From contig JAKAMG010000006.1 of assembly GCA_021812985.1 (NCBI GenBank), positions 25,901 to 89,900 on the forward strand: a stretch of DNA of 64,000 nucleotides. Direction: 5' to 3'. Position 1 is the first letter of the stretch. Every line of letters starts with the position of its first letter. A model generated the notes under the pieces. That model saw nothing but the letters and a program-made list of their open reading frames with translations. It was not told where the DNA came from and made no database searches. This stretch comes from Bacteroidota bacterium (GTDB lineage: Bacteria > Bacteroidota > Ignavibacteria > Kryptoniales > JAKASW01). This document shows, in pieces, positions 17,410 through 25,924 of this stretch. The translations under genes were made by a program, and so were the position numbers.

Positions 17410-20019
17410 ATGTCTAGAAAACTCAACATCTCCGCCTTTGTAGTCATGACGTTTCTTCTTCTAGTTGGGAGTGGGGGGGCATACGCACAGGCGCCCACAC
17501 CCGCCGTCGGTGATTACGGGGCAGTCACATCGGGGAATTGGAGTTCATTACCCACATGGAAGCTGTGGTCGTTCAACGGTCAGGCTTTCGATTCAGCCGC
17601 GAGTGGTACACCCAGCTCGAGCAAACAAGTCTTCATCCTTTCAGGAACTACCGTGACCTTCGACGTTGGTTCGCAGAACTGTAAGAACCTCATAGTCCAG
17701 TCGGGCGCAACTCTCAAGTCGGACAGTACACTTCCTTGCCCGTCCAGTTCGCTCATGCCGCTGAAGGTTAACGGCCCAATTGTGTGGGTCGACGGTAACT
17801 TGGGGGGGGGACCGAATGACGCTTTGGTGTTGGAAACCAAGTACAGTGATACCATAACGCTTGAGGGGACCGGAAAGGTGAACCTCGCGCAGGTCAGACC
17901 GAACTCCGGCCAGAGCGGCACGATGTCATTTGTCTTTGCGATGAACGCAAACCTCAACTATGCGGGCGTAGACAGCACCGGAGGTGCCGGCATCTATACT
18001 CAGAGAGGAAGCCAGACAAGCTCGACGATTACTATTAGCGCTGGCGACACGGTGAACTTTGCCGCGAACAGCAGCTTCAGGATCAATCCCACCATTGGTC
18101 TTAACGGTTTGATGAATACGACTCTTAACGTCAACGGAGTCTTGAACGATTCCGGAACGGTTGTCCTTGCCGACTCCGGAACAGCCACCGCCGCCCTAAA
18201 CGTGGGTAGCATGGGAAAGCTTATTGTCCATGGTGGTAGCATTGTGCAGAGTCTTAATGGTGCTAACACCGCCATTGTCACGATCGACGGGATTTACGAA
18301 CACGCCATGGATGGGGGAGTACTGCCGGCAGCTACCTGGAACGCCGGGTCTACTTGCCTGGTGACGGGCTCTGTGACGTTGGCGCCAACGAACGCCAATC
18401 AGAACTTCTACAATCTTACGGTAGACTGCCCCGCCTTGACGCAGCCCTCTTATCCGTGTCACTTCGACATGGCGAGCAACACCATTGCCGGCAACCTGAC
18501 TTTCGTCAACACGGACAGCAGTTACTTCGCTCTCACGGGGTACGAGGTCGCGGGCAGCCCGAAGACTATAACTGTCAGTGGTGATTTCAATATTGACAGT
18601 ACCTCGGCCTTTGTTGCCGTCGATGATTACGGCAGCACACACCCCGTAGAGACAGTCAAGCTTCTTGTAAACGGCAACGTCTCGGTTAAGGGGTCGTTTG
18701 GAATGACCGTCGGAAGTGCCAAGAATCTGATAGACCTGGTCCTGCGTGGCAATCTCAGTTTACAGAGCGGCTCTTCGTTCTTCTCGCATTCAAAAACACA
18801 GGACTCGCTCTTCTTCGCGGGAACCGGCGTTCAAACTTACACGGCCGGTGCGTTGTCCAATGGAAACTATATAAACACTCTCGTCCAAAGTGGCAGCAGA
18901 GTGAACGTAGACACCAGTGCTTTCCAGGGATCCTCAAGCACCTTTACGCTTGATTCTGCCGCGACACTGACGACCTCTCATCCGGGAGGGTTTGACGGGA
19001 ATCTAAGAGTCGGAGGACTAAAGACGCTGAGCATGGATGCGGGATATGGTTTCAATGGCGATACGACTCAAGTTACTGGCGTTCTGTTGCCTGATTCCCT
19101 GCGAAACTTGACTTTTAGCAACTCAAAGAGCGTGATTCTTTCGAAAGATATAACCGTAACAGGTGACCTCGCGATGACAAACGGTTTGCTTCTCCTTGAC
19201 ACGAACTCCATCGTGGCGGCCAGCGTGACGGGGGGATCACCGACGAGTTATATCTCGACCGATTCTGCCGGTAGTGCTCTTACGATACCGACCGTTGGCT
19301 CAACGCAGGCGATATTTCCGGTCGGTACTTCTCTTGGTTATGCTCCAGTCTGGGTTACGAGTGCGAACAATCCCGACGGCTTCGCTGTATCAGTGAAACC
19401 GGACACGAGCAGAACGACGAACGGGCTTGGAAGAGTCAACATGAAATGGAGTGTAGTCAAGTCCCATTATTCCGGCTCGGCGTTCGAGCTTCAGTTAGGA
19501 TGGATGGCTTCTGAGGAAGATTCAATCTTTGCGCGCAATCGTTCTAGCTATTCGACGATCTATGTCCTGACCGACACGTCTGCCACCGAGCAGGGCACCG
19601 GCTCCTACACGACCCAGTTTTCGAGCCAGCCGTATACTGTGTCCCGTGGAGGGATCACAGCAGCTATACAAGGCGCAGCAGCCAGCTACGGCTCAACATT
19701 TGTCGTAGGGCATTTTACTACCACGGGTGTTGAAGAACAGCGAAACGTTCCAGCCGTGTTCATGTTGTCGCACAACTATCCCAATCCTTTCAACCCGACC
19801 ACGAAGATTGAGTTTTCGGTCGCCAGGAAGGGTGACACTTCCTTGCGCGTCTACAACATACTTGGACAGCTAGTCGCGACGTTGTATTCGGGCGACGCTC
19901 AGCCCGGTAAGAATTATTCAGTCGAGTTCGACGGCGGTCTCTTCTCTTCGGGAGTCTATTTCAGCGTCCTGCAAAGTGGCGGTCAGCGCCAAATACAGAA
20001 GATGGTTTTGATGAAGTAA
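17410..20019 (+). CDS. Large T9SS-exported surface protein
   Basis: An 869-residue protein with a signal peptide (ISAFVVMTFLLLVGSGGAYAQ) and a C-terminal type-A T9SS sorting domain (NYPNPFNPTTKIEFSVA; FSSGVYFSVLQSGG; final KMVLMK). The body is Ser/Thr/Gly/Asn-rich with repeated beta-strand-like turns, as in large Bacteroidota surface proteins. The first part (SGNWSSLPTWKLWSFNGQAF..TVTFDVGSQNCKNLIVQSG) resembles the repeated N-terminal modules of such proteins. No catalytic motif is recognised. It precedes the TonB receptor, so a substrate-capture role at the cell surface is possible. A run of nine G (17812-17820) lies in the coding sequence. Confidence 0.8.
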   Translation: MSRKLNISAFVVMTFLLLVGSGGAYAQAPTPAVGDYGAVTSGNWSSLPTWKLWSFNGQAFDSAASGTPSSSKQVFILSGTTVTFDVGSQNCKNLIVQSGATLKSDSTLPCPSSSLMPLKVNGPIVWVDGNLGGGPNDALVLETKYSDTITLEGTGKVNLAQVRPNSGQSGTMSFVFAMNANLNYAGVDSTGGAGIYTQRGSQTSSTITISAGDTVNFAANSSFRINPTIGLNGLMNTTLNVNGVLNDSGTVVLADSGTATAALNVGSMGKLIVHGGSIVQSLNGANTAIVTIDGIYEHAMDGGVLPAATWNAGSTCLVTGSVTLAPTNANQNFYNLTVDCPALTQPSYPCHFDMASNTIAGNLTFVNTDSSYFALTGYEVAGSPKTITVSGDFNIDSTSAFVAVDDYGSTHPVETVKLLVNGNVSVKGSFGMTVGSAKNLIDLVLRGNLSLQSGSSFFSHSKTQDSLFFAGTGVQTYTAGALSNGNYINTLVQSGSRVNVDTSAFQGSSSTFTLDSAATLTTSHPGGFDGNLRVGGLKTLSMDAGYGFNGDTTQVTGVLLPDSLRNLTFSNSKSVILSKDITVTGDLAMTNGLLLLDTNSIVAASVTGGSPTSYISTDSAGSALTIPTVGSTQAIFPVGTSLGYAPVWVTSANNPDGFAVSVKPDTSRTTNGLGRVNMKWSVVKSHYSGSAFELQLGWMASEEDSIFARNRSSYSTIYVLTDTSATEQGTGSYTTQFSSQPYTVSRGGITAAIQGAAASYGSTFVVGHFTTTGVEEQRNVPAVFMLSHNYPNPFNPTTKIEFSVARKGDTSLRVYNILGQLVATLYSGDAQPGKNYSVEFDGGLFSSGVYFSVLQSGGQRQIQKMVLMK

Positions 20020-20032
20020 CAATGTCGTTGCC

Positions 20033-20060
20033 GGGGGATGGTGCTCAGGCACCGTCCCTC
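20033..20060 (+). terminator. Strong hairpin between the T9SS gene and the TonB receptor gene
   Basis: GGGATGGTGC (20035-20044) pairs with GCACCGTCCC (20049-20058) around a TCAG tetraloop, with one G-T pair, and the stem extends by two more pairs. It starts 14 bases after the stop codon. No T-run follows, so partial termination or message stabilisation is as likely as full termination. Confidence 0.5.
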
Positions 20061-20119
20061 TGATCCTTGGTTAAATTAACTGTGCCATAGATTAAATTTA
20101 CCTGACCGGAATTCTATTG

Positions 20120-23059
20120 ATGATTCACCTAATTCAAGCCTCTCAGATAAGTGTGTGCTCCAATCGAATGCGGAATTGCGGTAAGGCAGTCGTTGCATCC
20201 GTTTCATGGATTACGTCTGCCTTGGTTGTGCTGCTTTTTGTGTCGTTCGCGTCGCGGGCCTATGGTCAGGTTGGGCAGATCTACGGGAGAGTGTTGGACG
20301 CGACTGATGGCTCTGCGCTTCCGGGTGCTAACATATTACTGAAAGGGACGGCTCAGGGAACCACATCAGACATTTACGGTAATTTCTCTCTGACGCAGCT
20401 TGAGCCTGGGAAGAGGGAGCTCATATTCAGATACGTGGGATATCAGCAGCAGATAGTGTCCGTCGAAGTAAAGAGCAGCGGTAAGACTGAGCTTAGCGTG
20501 CGGATGCAACCGGAGGCTATTAGAGGACGAGAAGTTGTCGTGACGGGTCAGCTCCGTGGCCAAAACGCGGCTATCAACCAGCAAGTAACTTCTTCATCGA
20601 TTGTCAACGTGATCTCTAAAGAGCGAATACAGGAGCTTCCCGACCAGAACGCGGCTGAGACAATTTCGAGGCTTCCCGGAATATCAATTCAGAGAAGCGG
20701 GGGGGAGGGACAGAAAATTATCGTGCGCGGGCTCGATCCGAAGTTTACAGATGTGACTGTGAACGGAGTGAAGATCCCGTCCCTCGATCAGGTGGATCGA
20801 TCTGTTGATCTCAGCTCGGTATCATCTGACATGCTGGCAGGTGTGGAGGTGTTCAAGTCCTTTACGGCAGAACAGGATGGTGATGCGGTTGGAGGTACGG
20901 TGAATTTCGAAATGAAGAGAGCGCCTGATTCGCTGCGTGCCGAAGTGAGGGCGCAGGGGGGGTACAATGGCCTTCAGAACGATTACGGTGATTACCGCGT
21001 CTCGGTTAGTCTCAGCAATCGATTTTTTGGCGACGCGCTGGGTATTGTTGTAACCGGCAGCGCTGAGCGTGCCGACAGGAGTTCCGACGAGTTAAGCGCG
21101 AACTACTCGACTCCGCGTCCCTTCACTGTCTCGCCAAAGCTTTATGACACGTATGACATCCGCAAACGATACGGCGCGAGCATAGCCTCAGACTTGAAGC
21201 TCGGGACAGGTGCCATCTACCTCACGGGTTTCTTCAGTGAGTTGGGACACGATCCGGTCGAACAGGAAAAGAGATTTAAACCGACGACTGGCAACGTTGG
21301 AGATTTTCAGTTCCTTGAGGGGCAAACCACTGAGCAGTTGGGTGTCCTAAGCCTCACCGGAACCCATCCTATTGCCATCCCCTCGCTGGGTGTGCTCGAC
21401 CTCAGCTGGGGGGTGTCCGGAACGCGCTCCGAGCAGCTCACCCCGCTTCAACTTGGCGCCAGATTTTACGAGAACGGCGTTAACGGAGTTAACACCAACT
21501 CTGGTCCCGATTCAGTGTTCACAACCTGGCAGATTAATCCGGACACTACATATCTTCAGCAAATGACGTCTGATTCGGTCAGGGTTCTGGATGAAAATCT
21601 GATTTACCAGGTTAACGGCAAGTCAGCTTATGACTTCGGATCCGGCATTTCAGGGACGCTGAAGTTTGGAGGGAAATTATCGACAAAATCTCGCGACCGC
21701 GTCAACTCGGAATGGTGGACGAATAGCTATCTGAACACATCGATCCCCGGTGTCATGCTGTATTATAGGAACCACCCATCAGTCCCAAATCCGTTCTCAT
21801 CTTTCAGGCTGACGGGCAATAAATTGTCTATGGCGAATTTCATTTCGAGCGGTGATCAGATCGGGAGTTTTCTTGATGGAAGGTTCGCCTCGTGGCCGAC
21901 TCTGGACGCAGCGACTATTCACGCCTTCTATGATGCCTTCAGAAATTTTACGGACCCGAGGGGGGGCGTCAACCAGCAGATGTTCACGGCGAATCCGATT
22001 GTGTCGGCTCAAAGCTACACCGCCTCCGAGCGCGTCACCGCGGCGTACGTAGAGACCGAGGTCAATTTAGGCAACACCCTTCTTGTCTTTCCTGGGGTAC
22101 GTTACGAGCACACCTATAACAACTACAAAAGTACCTTCGGTACAATAACCATCGGAGAAAACGACGTTCCCACACTTTCCGGTGCGCGGGATACCGTCGG
22201 CACATCGACTTTCGAAGACTGGCTGCCAACCCTCAATGTCCGTTATACGCCGATACCCTGGTTGGTGATGAGAGGCTCCGCAACGAAGACTCTGTCGCGA
22301 CCTGACTTTTTCGACCTGGTACCGTATCAGCAGATAGGAAACGACAATACTATACATATGGGAAATCCAACGCTTAAGCACGTGACATCATATAATTATG
22401 ACGCCGGAGTCTCTCTGAACTATGAGTTCGGCTTCTTCTCGGCCGATTACTTTCACAAGGACCTGTACAATGTCATGTACGCGGCGACGGAGATCATAAA
22501 TGCCGGTACGCCTCGGACGAATCCGTATTACGGCTGGACACTTTACCAGACCGTGAACGCTCCCGGCGTTTCGAATGTCGATGGCGTCGAATTGGAAGTC
22601 CAGGCGAATTTCCTGATGCTTCCGAATCCATTTAACGGAATCATTCTCAACGGAAACATCTCGTTCATGGGTTCCAAAACCATAGTCCCTTTCATCGACA
22701 TCAATAATCCAGCCGACACGACAAGAACTGTGGCTTTGCCGGGGCAGTCGAATGAAATAGCAAATCTCACCGTGGGCTACGAAAGAGGAGGGTTCTCAGG
22801 GAGGATATCCCTTATCTACCAGGGAAAGAGTATATACGCGGTCGGTCAAGCCTCTGATCTCGATTCATACACCGCGCCGTACTACAGGTGGGATTTATCG
22901 GTCCAACAAAAGATCATGGATGGTTTCAGCGCGTACCTGAGTCTATACAACATTACGAACGTGAAAGATGTATCGTATCTCGGCACAGAGTCGTTGCCGA
23001 CGTCGATTCAGGAATATGGGCTGACCGCTAACTTCGGGATACAGTATAGGATAAGATGA
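20120..23059 (+). CDS. TonB-dependent receptor with carboxypeptidase-D-like N-terminal domain
   Basis: A protein of about 980 residues. A signal region (WITSALVVLLFVSFASRAYGQ) is followed by a CarboxypepD-regulatory-like domain (IYGRVLDATDGSALPGANIL..GTTSDIYGNFSL) and a plug (SIVNVISKERIQELPDQNAA; RLPGISIQRSGGEGQKIIVR). The 22-strand barrel runs to the C-terminal aromatic end (ANFGIQYRIR). The plug wording is that of receptors often linked to carbohydrate uptake. No SusD gene accompanies it, unlike a classical Sus system. The start is uncertain: TTG 20117, ATG 20120 or ATG 20168, the last giving a normal signal-peptide length. It should import oligosaccharides released at the surface, energised by TonB-ExbBD. 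Confidence 0.92.
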   Translation: MIHLIQASQISVCSNRMRNCGKAVVASVSWITSALVVLLFVSFASRAYGQVGQIYGRVLDATDGSALPGANILLKGTAQGTTSDIYGNFSLTQLEPGKRELIFRYVGYQQQIVSVEVKSSGKTELSVRMQPEAIRGREVVVTGQLRGQNAAINQQVTSSSIVNVISKERIQELPDQNAAETISRLPGISIQRSGGEGQKIIVRGLDPKFTDVTVNGVKIPSLDQVDRSVDLSSVSSDMLAGVEVFKSFTAEQDGDAVGGTVNFEMKRAPDSLRAEVRAQGGYNGLQNDYGDYRVSVSLSNRFFGDALGIVVTGSAERADRSSDELSANYSTPRPFTVSPKLYDTYDIRKRYGASIASDLKLGTGAIYLTGFFSELGHDPVEQEKRFKPTTGNVGDFQFLEGQTTEQLGVLSLTGTHPIAIPSLGVLDLSWGVSGTRSEQLTPLQLGARFYENGVNGVNTNSGPDSVFTTWQINPDTTYLQQMTSDSVRVLDENLIYQVNGKSAYDFGSGISGTLKFGGKLSTKSRDRVNSEWWTNSYLNTSIPGVMLYYRNHPSVPNPFSSFRLTGNKLSMANFISSGDQIGSFLDGRFASWPTLDAATIHAFYDAFRNFTDPRGGVNQQMFTANPIVSAQSYTASERVTAAYVETEVNLGNTLLVFPGVRYEHTYNNYKSTFGTITIGENDVPTLSGARDTVGTSTFEDWLPTLNVRYTPIPWLVMRGSATKTLSRPDFFDLVPYQQIGNDNTIHMGNPTLKHVTSYNYDAGVSLNYEFGFFSADYFHKDLYNVMYAATEIINAGTPRTNPYYGWTLYQTVNAPGVSNVDGVELEVQANFLMLPNPFNGIILNGNISFMGSKTIVPFIDINNPADTTRTVALPGQSNEIANLTVGYERGGFSGRISLIYQGKSIYAVGQASDLDSYTAPYYRWDLSVQQKIMDGFSAYLSLYNITNVKDVSYLGTESLPTSIQEYGLTANFGIQYRIR

Positions 23060-23130
23060 CAGCTGCGGGATCATGCTCGTCCGGCCGTCTGATGCGACGC
23101 ATAATTTCTACTCGAACTATGGAGTTCAAA

Positions 23131-24684
23131 ATGAAGACTTACTTCACGCATATCTTTCGCAGATTCATCGGGCTGCTCATATTCCTTGCAGCTCCCACAC
23201 TGGTCTTCGCCCAGCGGTACATCAACGTTCCTCCCGGCGATGGGACCCTCAACAGCGTGATAAGCGCGGACAGCCTGAACAGAATAGCGAATCCGACCTC
23301 GACATGGTACGTACTGCAGCGCGGGGAAAACGTAATCTACTATCTCTCTAACATTGTAAACCATTGGGGACCGACACCGCTTCAAATAATGTCCAGCGGG
23401 ACGGGGTCCCTCCCACGGATAATAGGAGGTCTACAAACCGGGGGCGTACAAGTCAATAAATTGTTCGTGGCTACCGAGAACCTTACTATCAGGAGTGTAT
23501 TCCTTTCAGGGTTGCCCGCGTCGGGTCCGGTTGACCAGCGTGTCATGGAATTGTCAGCTGATAGTATCACGGTCTGGCTAGACTCATGTCAGATTGATCT
23601 GGCCTGGCAATCGACGGTGCGCGTTAACAACGGCTTGTCGGTCGTCAAGCTGACCAACTGCACGGTGAGCAACATGTGCAACTACTATCCTTCAAACGGT
23701 CGGGTCGTCGACAACCGGGACATATCGATGGATACTCTGATCATCCAAAATTGCTCTATGTTCCGCGGGGTCATGCAGATATACCGCGGTTCAACAGGGT
23801 CTGTTAAATATGCTTTCATAAATCACAACACTTTCGATGAGTATTCAGGCCCGCTGTTTAACTTCAATCAGGCTGGGACGATTGTTTTCCAGAATAACCT
23901 TGTCGTCAATTGCGGCTTTGTCGGTAGAGACCCTTTATCCACCGGAAATCAACTACTCAGTGCGACTTACGGCGCCGACTCTGCGATGATAAGGAACAAC
24001 TGCTTTTATGCAGACACGGCTCTGCTGCAAAGCGGCTGGCCGGCGGACGTCTCTTTCGACCCGTGGTTCGACGACACTTTAAATTATTTCATTAATTTAT
24101 ACGGAACTGGTTCTACTAATATTGAGGCGCCGGTTAAGTTTGTTATGCAACCGAACGACATCACAGTCGATCCCTATCTTGTTTCAATCGACTCTATCGC
24201 AAAGTGGTACTGGACTGGCAACAACTCGGCCAGCCAGAACGTCAATCCAATAGAACAGGTGGACAGCATACAGCTTGTAAACTTCGAGTACAATAACGAT
24301 TCTCCAGCATATACGCTCGGTCTCGACGGCGAGCCTGTCGGTGCGCTGACCTGGTTCGGGATACCACTTCTTGGGATAAGGCAAGGTGGACTAGGGCATG
24401 TCCCCTCGGGTTTCGCGTTGATGCAGAATTATCCGAACCCATTCAATCCGACTACCACTATAACCTATGCACTGGCCAGTTCCGAAGATGTCGGAATTGT
24501 GATATATAGCGTACTGGGGCAGAAAATAAGGACCCTTTTCCATGGCAGACAGTCCTCCGGGAGCCACACAATTGTATGGGATGGTCTGGACCAGTTCGGT
24601 CGCCCGGCCGCGAGCGGCGTTTACATCTATAGGCTCGAGGCAGGGAACCGCAGCGTATCGAAGAAGATGCTCTTAATTAAGTAA
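23131..24684 (+). CDS. T9SS-exported beta-helix protein
   Basis: A 517-residue protein with a signal peptide (HIFRRFIGLLIFLAAPTLVFAQ). The body alternates short hydrophobic strands with Asn-rich turns (NLTIRSVFLSG; SVVKLTNCTVSN; TLIIQNCSMFRG; GTIVFQNNLVVNCG), the texture of a right-handed parallel beta-helix of the pectate-lyase type. It ends in a T9SS type-A domain (NYPNPFNPTTTITYALA..SGVYIYRLEAGNR..KKMLLIK). The start is ATG 23131 with GGAG at 23121-23124; ATG 23119 is an alternative, and the frame extends into the receptor gene without a plausible start. No catalytic residues can be named. It may be a surface polysaccharide lyase or binding protein. Confidence 0.78.
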   Translation: MKTYFTHIFRRFIGLLIFLAAPTLVFAQRYINVPPGDGTLNSVISADSLNRIANPTSTWYVLQRGENVIYYLSNIVNHWGPTPLQIMSSGTGSLPRIIGGLQTGGVQVNKLFVATENLTIRSVFLSGLPASGPVDQRVMELSADSITVWLDSCQIDLAWQSTVRVNNGLSVVKLTNCTVSNMCNYYPSNGRVVDNRDISMDTLIIQNCSMFRGVMQIYRGSTGSVKYAFINHNTFDEYSGPLFNFNQAGTIVFQNNLVVNCGFVGRDPLSTGNQLLSATYGADSAMIRNNCFYADTALLQSGWPADVSFDPWFDDTLNYFINLYGTGSTNIEAPVKFVMQPNDITVDPYLVSIDSIAKWYWTGNNSASQNVNPIEQVDSIQLVNFEYNNDSPAYTLGLDGEPVGALTWFGIPLLGIRQGGLGHVPSGFALMQNYPNPFNPTTTITYALASSEDVGIVIYSVLGQKIRTLFHGRQSSGSHTIVWDGLDQFGRPAASGVYIYRLEAGNRSVSKKMLLIK

Positions 24685-24727
24685 TTGATTGCGAAGTGCT
24701 ATCAGAAATGACAACCGAGAGGAGAAA

Positions 24728-25891
24728 ATGAAAAAAGAGATAAGCCTGTCGGATCCGAGTCCGCTCTATGCACAAGTAGAGAAGAACATACTTAGAAAAA
24801 TAAAGGAAGGAACGCTCAAGCCGGGAGATCAGATCGGCTCCTACAGCGAGCTGAGCAAGGAGTATTCCGTAAGCATCATTACCGTCAAAAGGGCCGTCTC
24901 AAACCTGATTAATAAAGGGGTCGTTTTTACACGCGTCGGCAAAGGGATGTACGTCGCTGAACCCGCGAAAGCGAAACTCGATTTGTCTAAACACAAGTCG
25001 ATCGGCGTGGTACTGCAGGATCTGGGGCATCCTTATTTTTCACTTGTGGTCCAGGGAATCGAAGAGAGAGCATATGAGCTCGGTTATAATCTCCTCATTT
25101 CCAATTCGTCCAACCGGATCGAGAAGGAAGAAAGCCAGATAGAGCATTTCAGGGACCTGGGGGTCGATGGACTGATCATCGCCTCGTTGTCGCTGCAGTA
25201 TAAAGCGACAGATCCCATTCGCAGACTGCACGACGAGGATTTCCCATATGTCATGGTTTCCTACATACACGAGCCGGAATACTGGTACGCCGGTACAAAT
25301 CAGGAACTCGGCGGTTACCTTGCCACTCAACATCTTGTCAGGATGGGATACAAATCGATCGGTTATCTGCATGTGGGAAAGAGCAATCTCCTCAGCGAGA
25401 TAAGAAAGAACGGATACTACAGGGCGTTGACCGAGAACGATATCGCGTTCGACTCTAGGTTCGTCTTCTATCTGGATGAAATGACAAACTCGTCTCCTGC
25501 CGACAGGTTTATGCTCGGCTACTCATTCGGCAAGAATTGGAAGGGTGTGCCTCACAAGCCCCAGGCTGTTTTCGTTTACAGCGACCTGGTTGCGTTGGGG
25601 CTTGAGAAGGGGCTCATGGAAGAAGGTGTATCTGTGCCTGACGACGTTGCCATTGTCGGGTTCGATGATATCGTGATGGCCGCGTACGCGAGCGTTCCGC
25701 TGACGACAGTCCGTCAGCCGGCTCAAAAGATCGGAAGAATGTCTGTGGATGTGATTCAGAAGCGGATTGATGGCACAGACGTCGGCAATCGAACAATCTT
25801 AAATCCGACTCTGGTCGTCAGGGAGTCCTCTGGCGCCCTTAAGAGGAGCCCCATGCAGGGGACCTCTGATCCGAAAGTCACAGTTCAGTAA
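24728..25891 (+). CDS. GntR-LacI chimeric transcriptional regulator (AraR architecture)
   Basis: A 387-residue regulator. Residues ~1-75 are a GntR-type winged helix (PSPLYAQVEKNILRKIKEGT; GSYSELSKEYSVSIITVKRA). Residues ~85-385 are a LacI/periplasmic-binding-protein sugar sensor (IGVVLQDLGHPYFSLVVQGI; VAIVGFDDIVMAAYASVPLT). This combination is that of B. subtilis AraR, which represses sugar genes until its sugar binds. The start is ATG 24728 with GAGAGGAG at 24718-24725. It heads a run of closely spaced genes (gaps of 33-67 bp) that encode uronide-degrading enzymes and a symporter, so it most likely controls them and perhaps the surface genes upstream. Confidence 0.9.
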   Translation: MKKEISLSDPSPLYAQVEKNILRKIKEGTLKPGDQIGSYSELSKEYSVSIITVKRAVSNLINKGVVFTRVGKGMYVAEPAKAKLDLSKHKSIGVVLQDLGHPYFSLVVQGIEERAYELGYNLLISNSSNRIEKEESQIEHFRDLGVDGLIIASLSLQYKATDPIRRLHDEDFPYVMVSYIHEPEYWYAGTNQELGGYLATQHLVRMGYKSIGYLHVGKSNLLSEIRKNGYYRALTENDIAFDSRFVFYLDEMTNSSPADRFMLGYSFGKNWKGVPHKPQAVFVYSDLVALGLEKGLMEEGVSVPDDVAIVGFDDIVMAAYASVPLTTVRQPAQKIGRMSVDVIQKRIDGTDVGNRTILNPTLVVRESSGALKRSPMQGTSDPKVTVQ

Positions 25892-25924
25892 AGAAGAAGA
25901 CCTTACAGGGAGCGCCGGGCAGGT

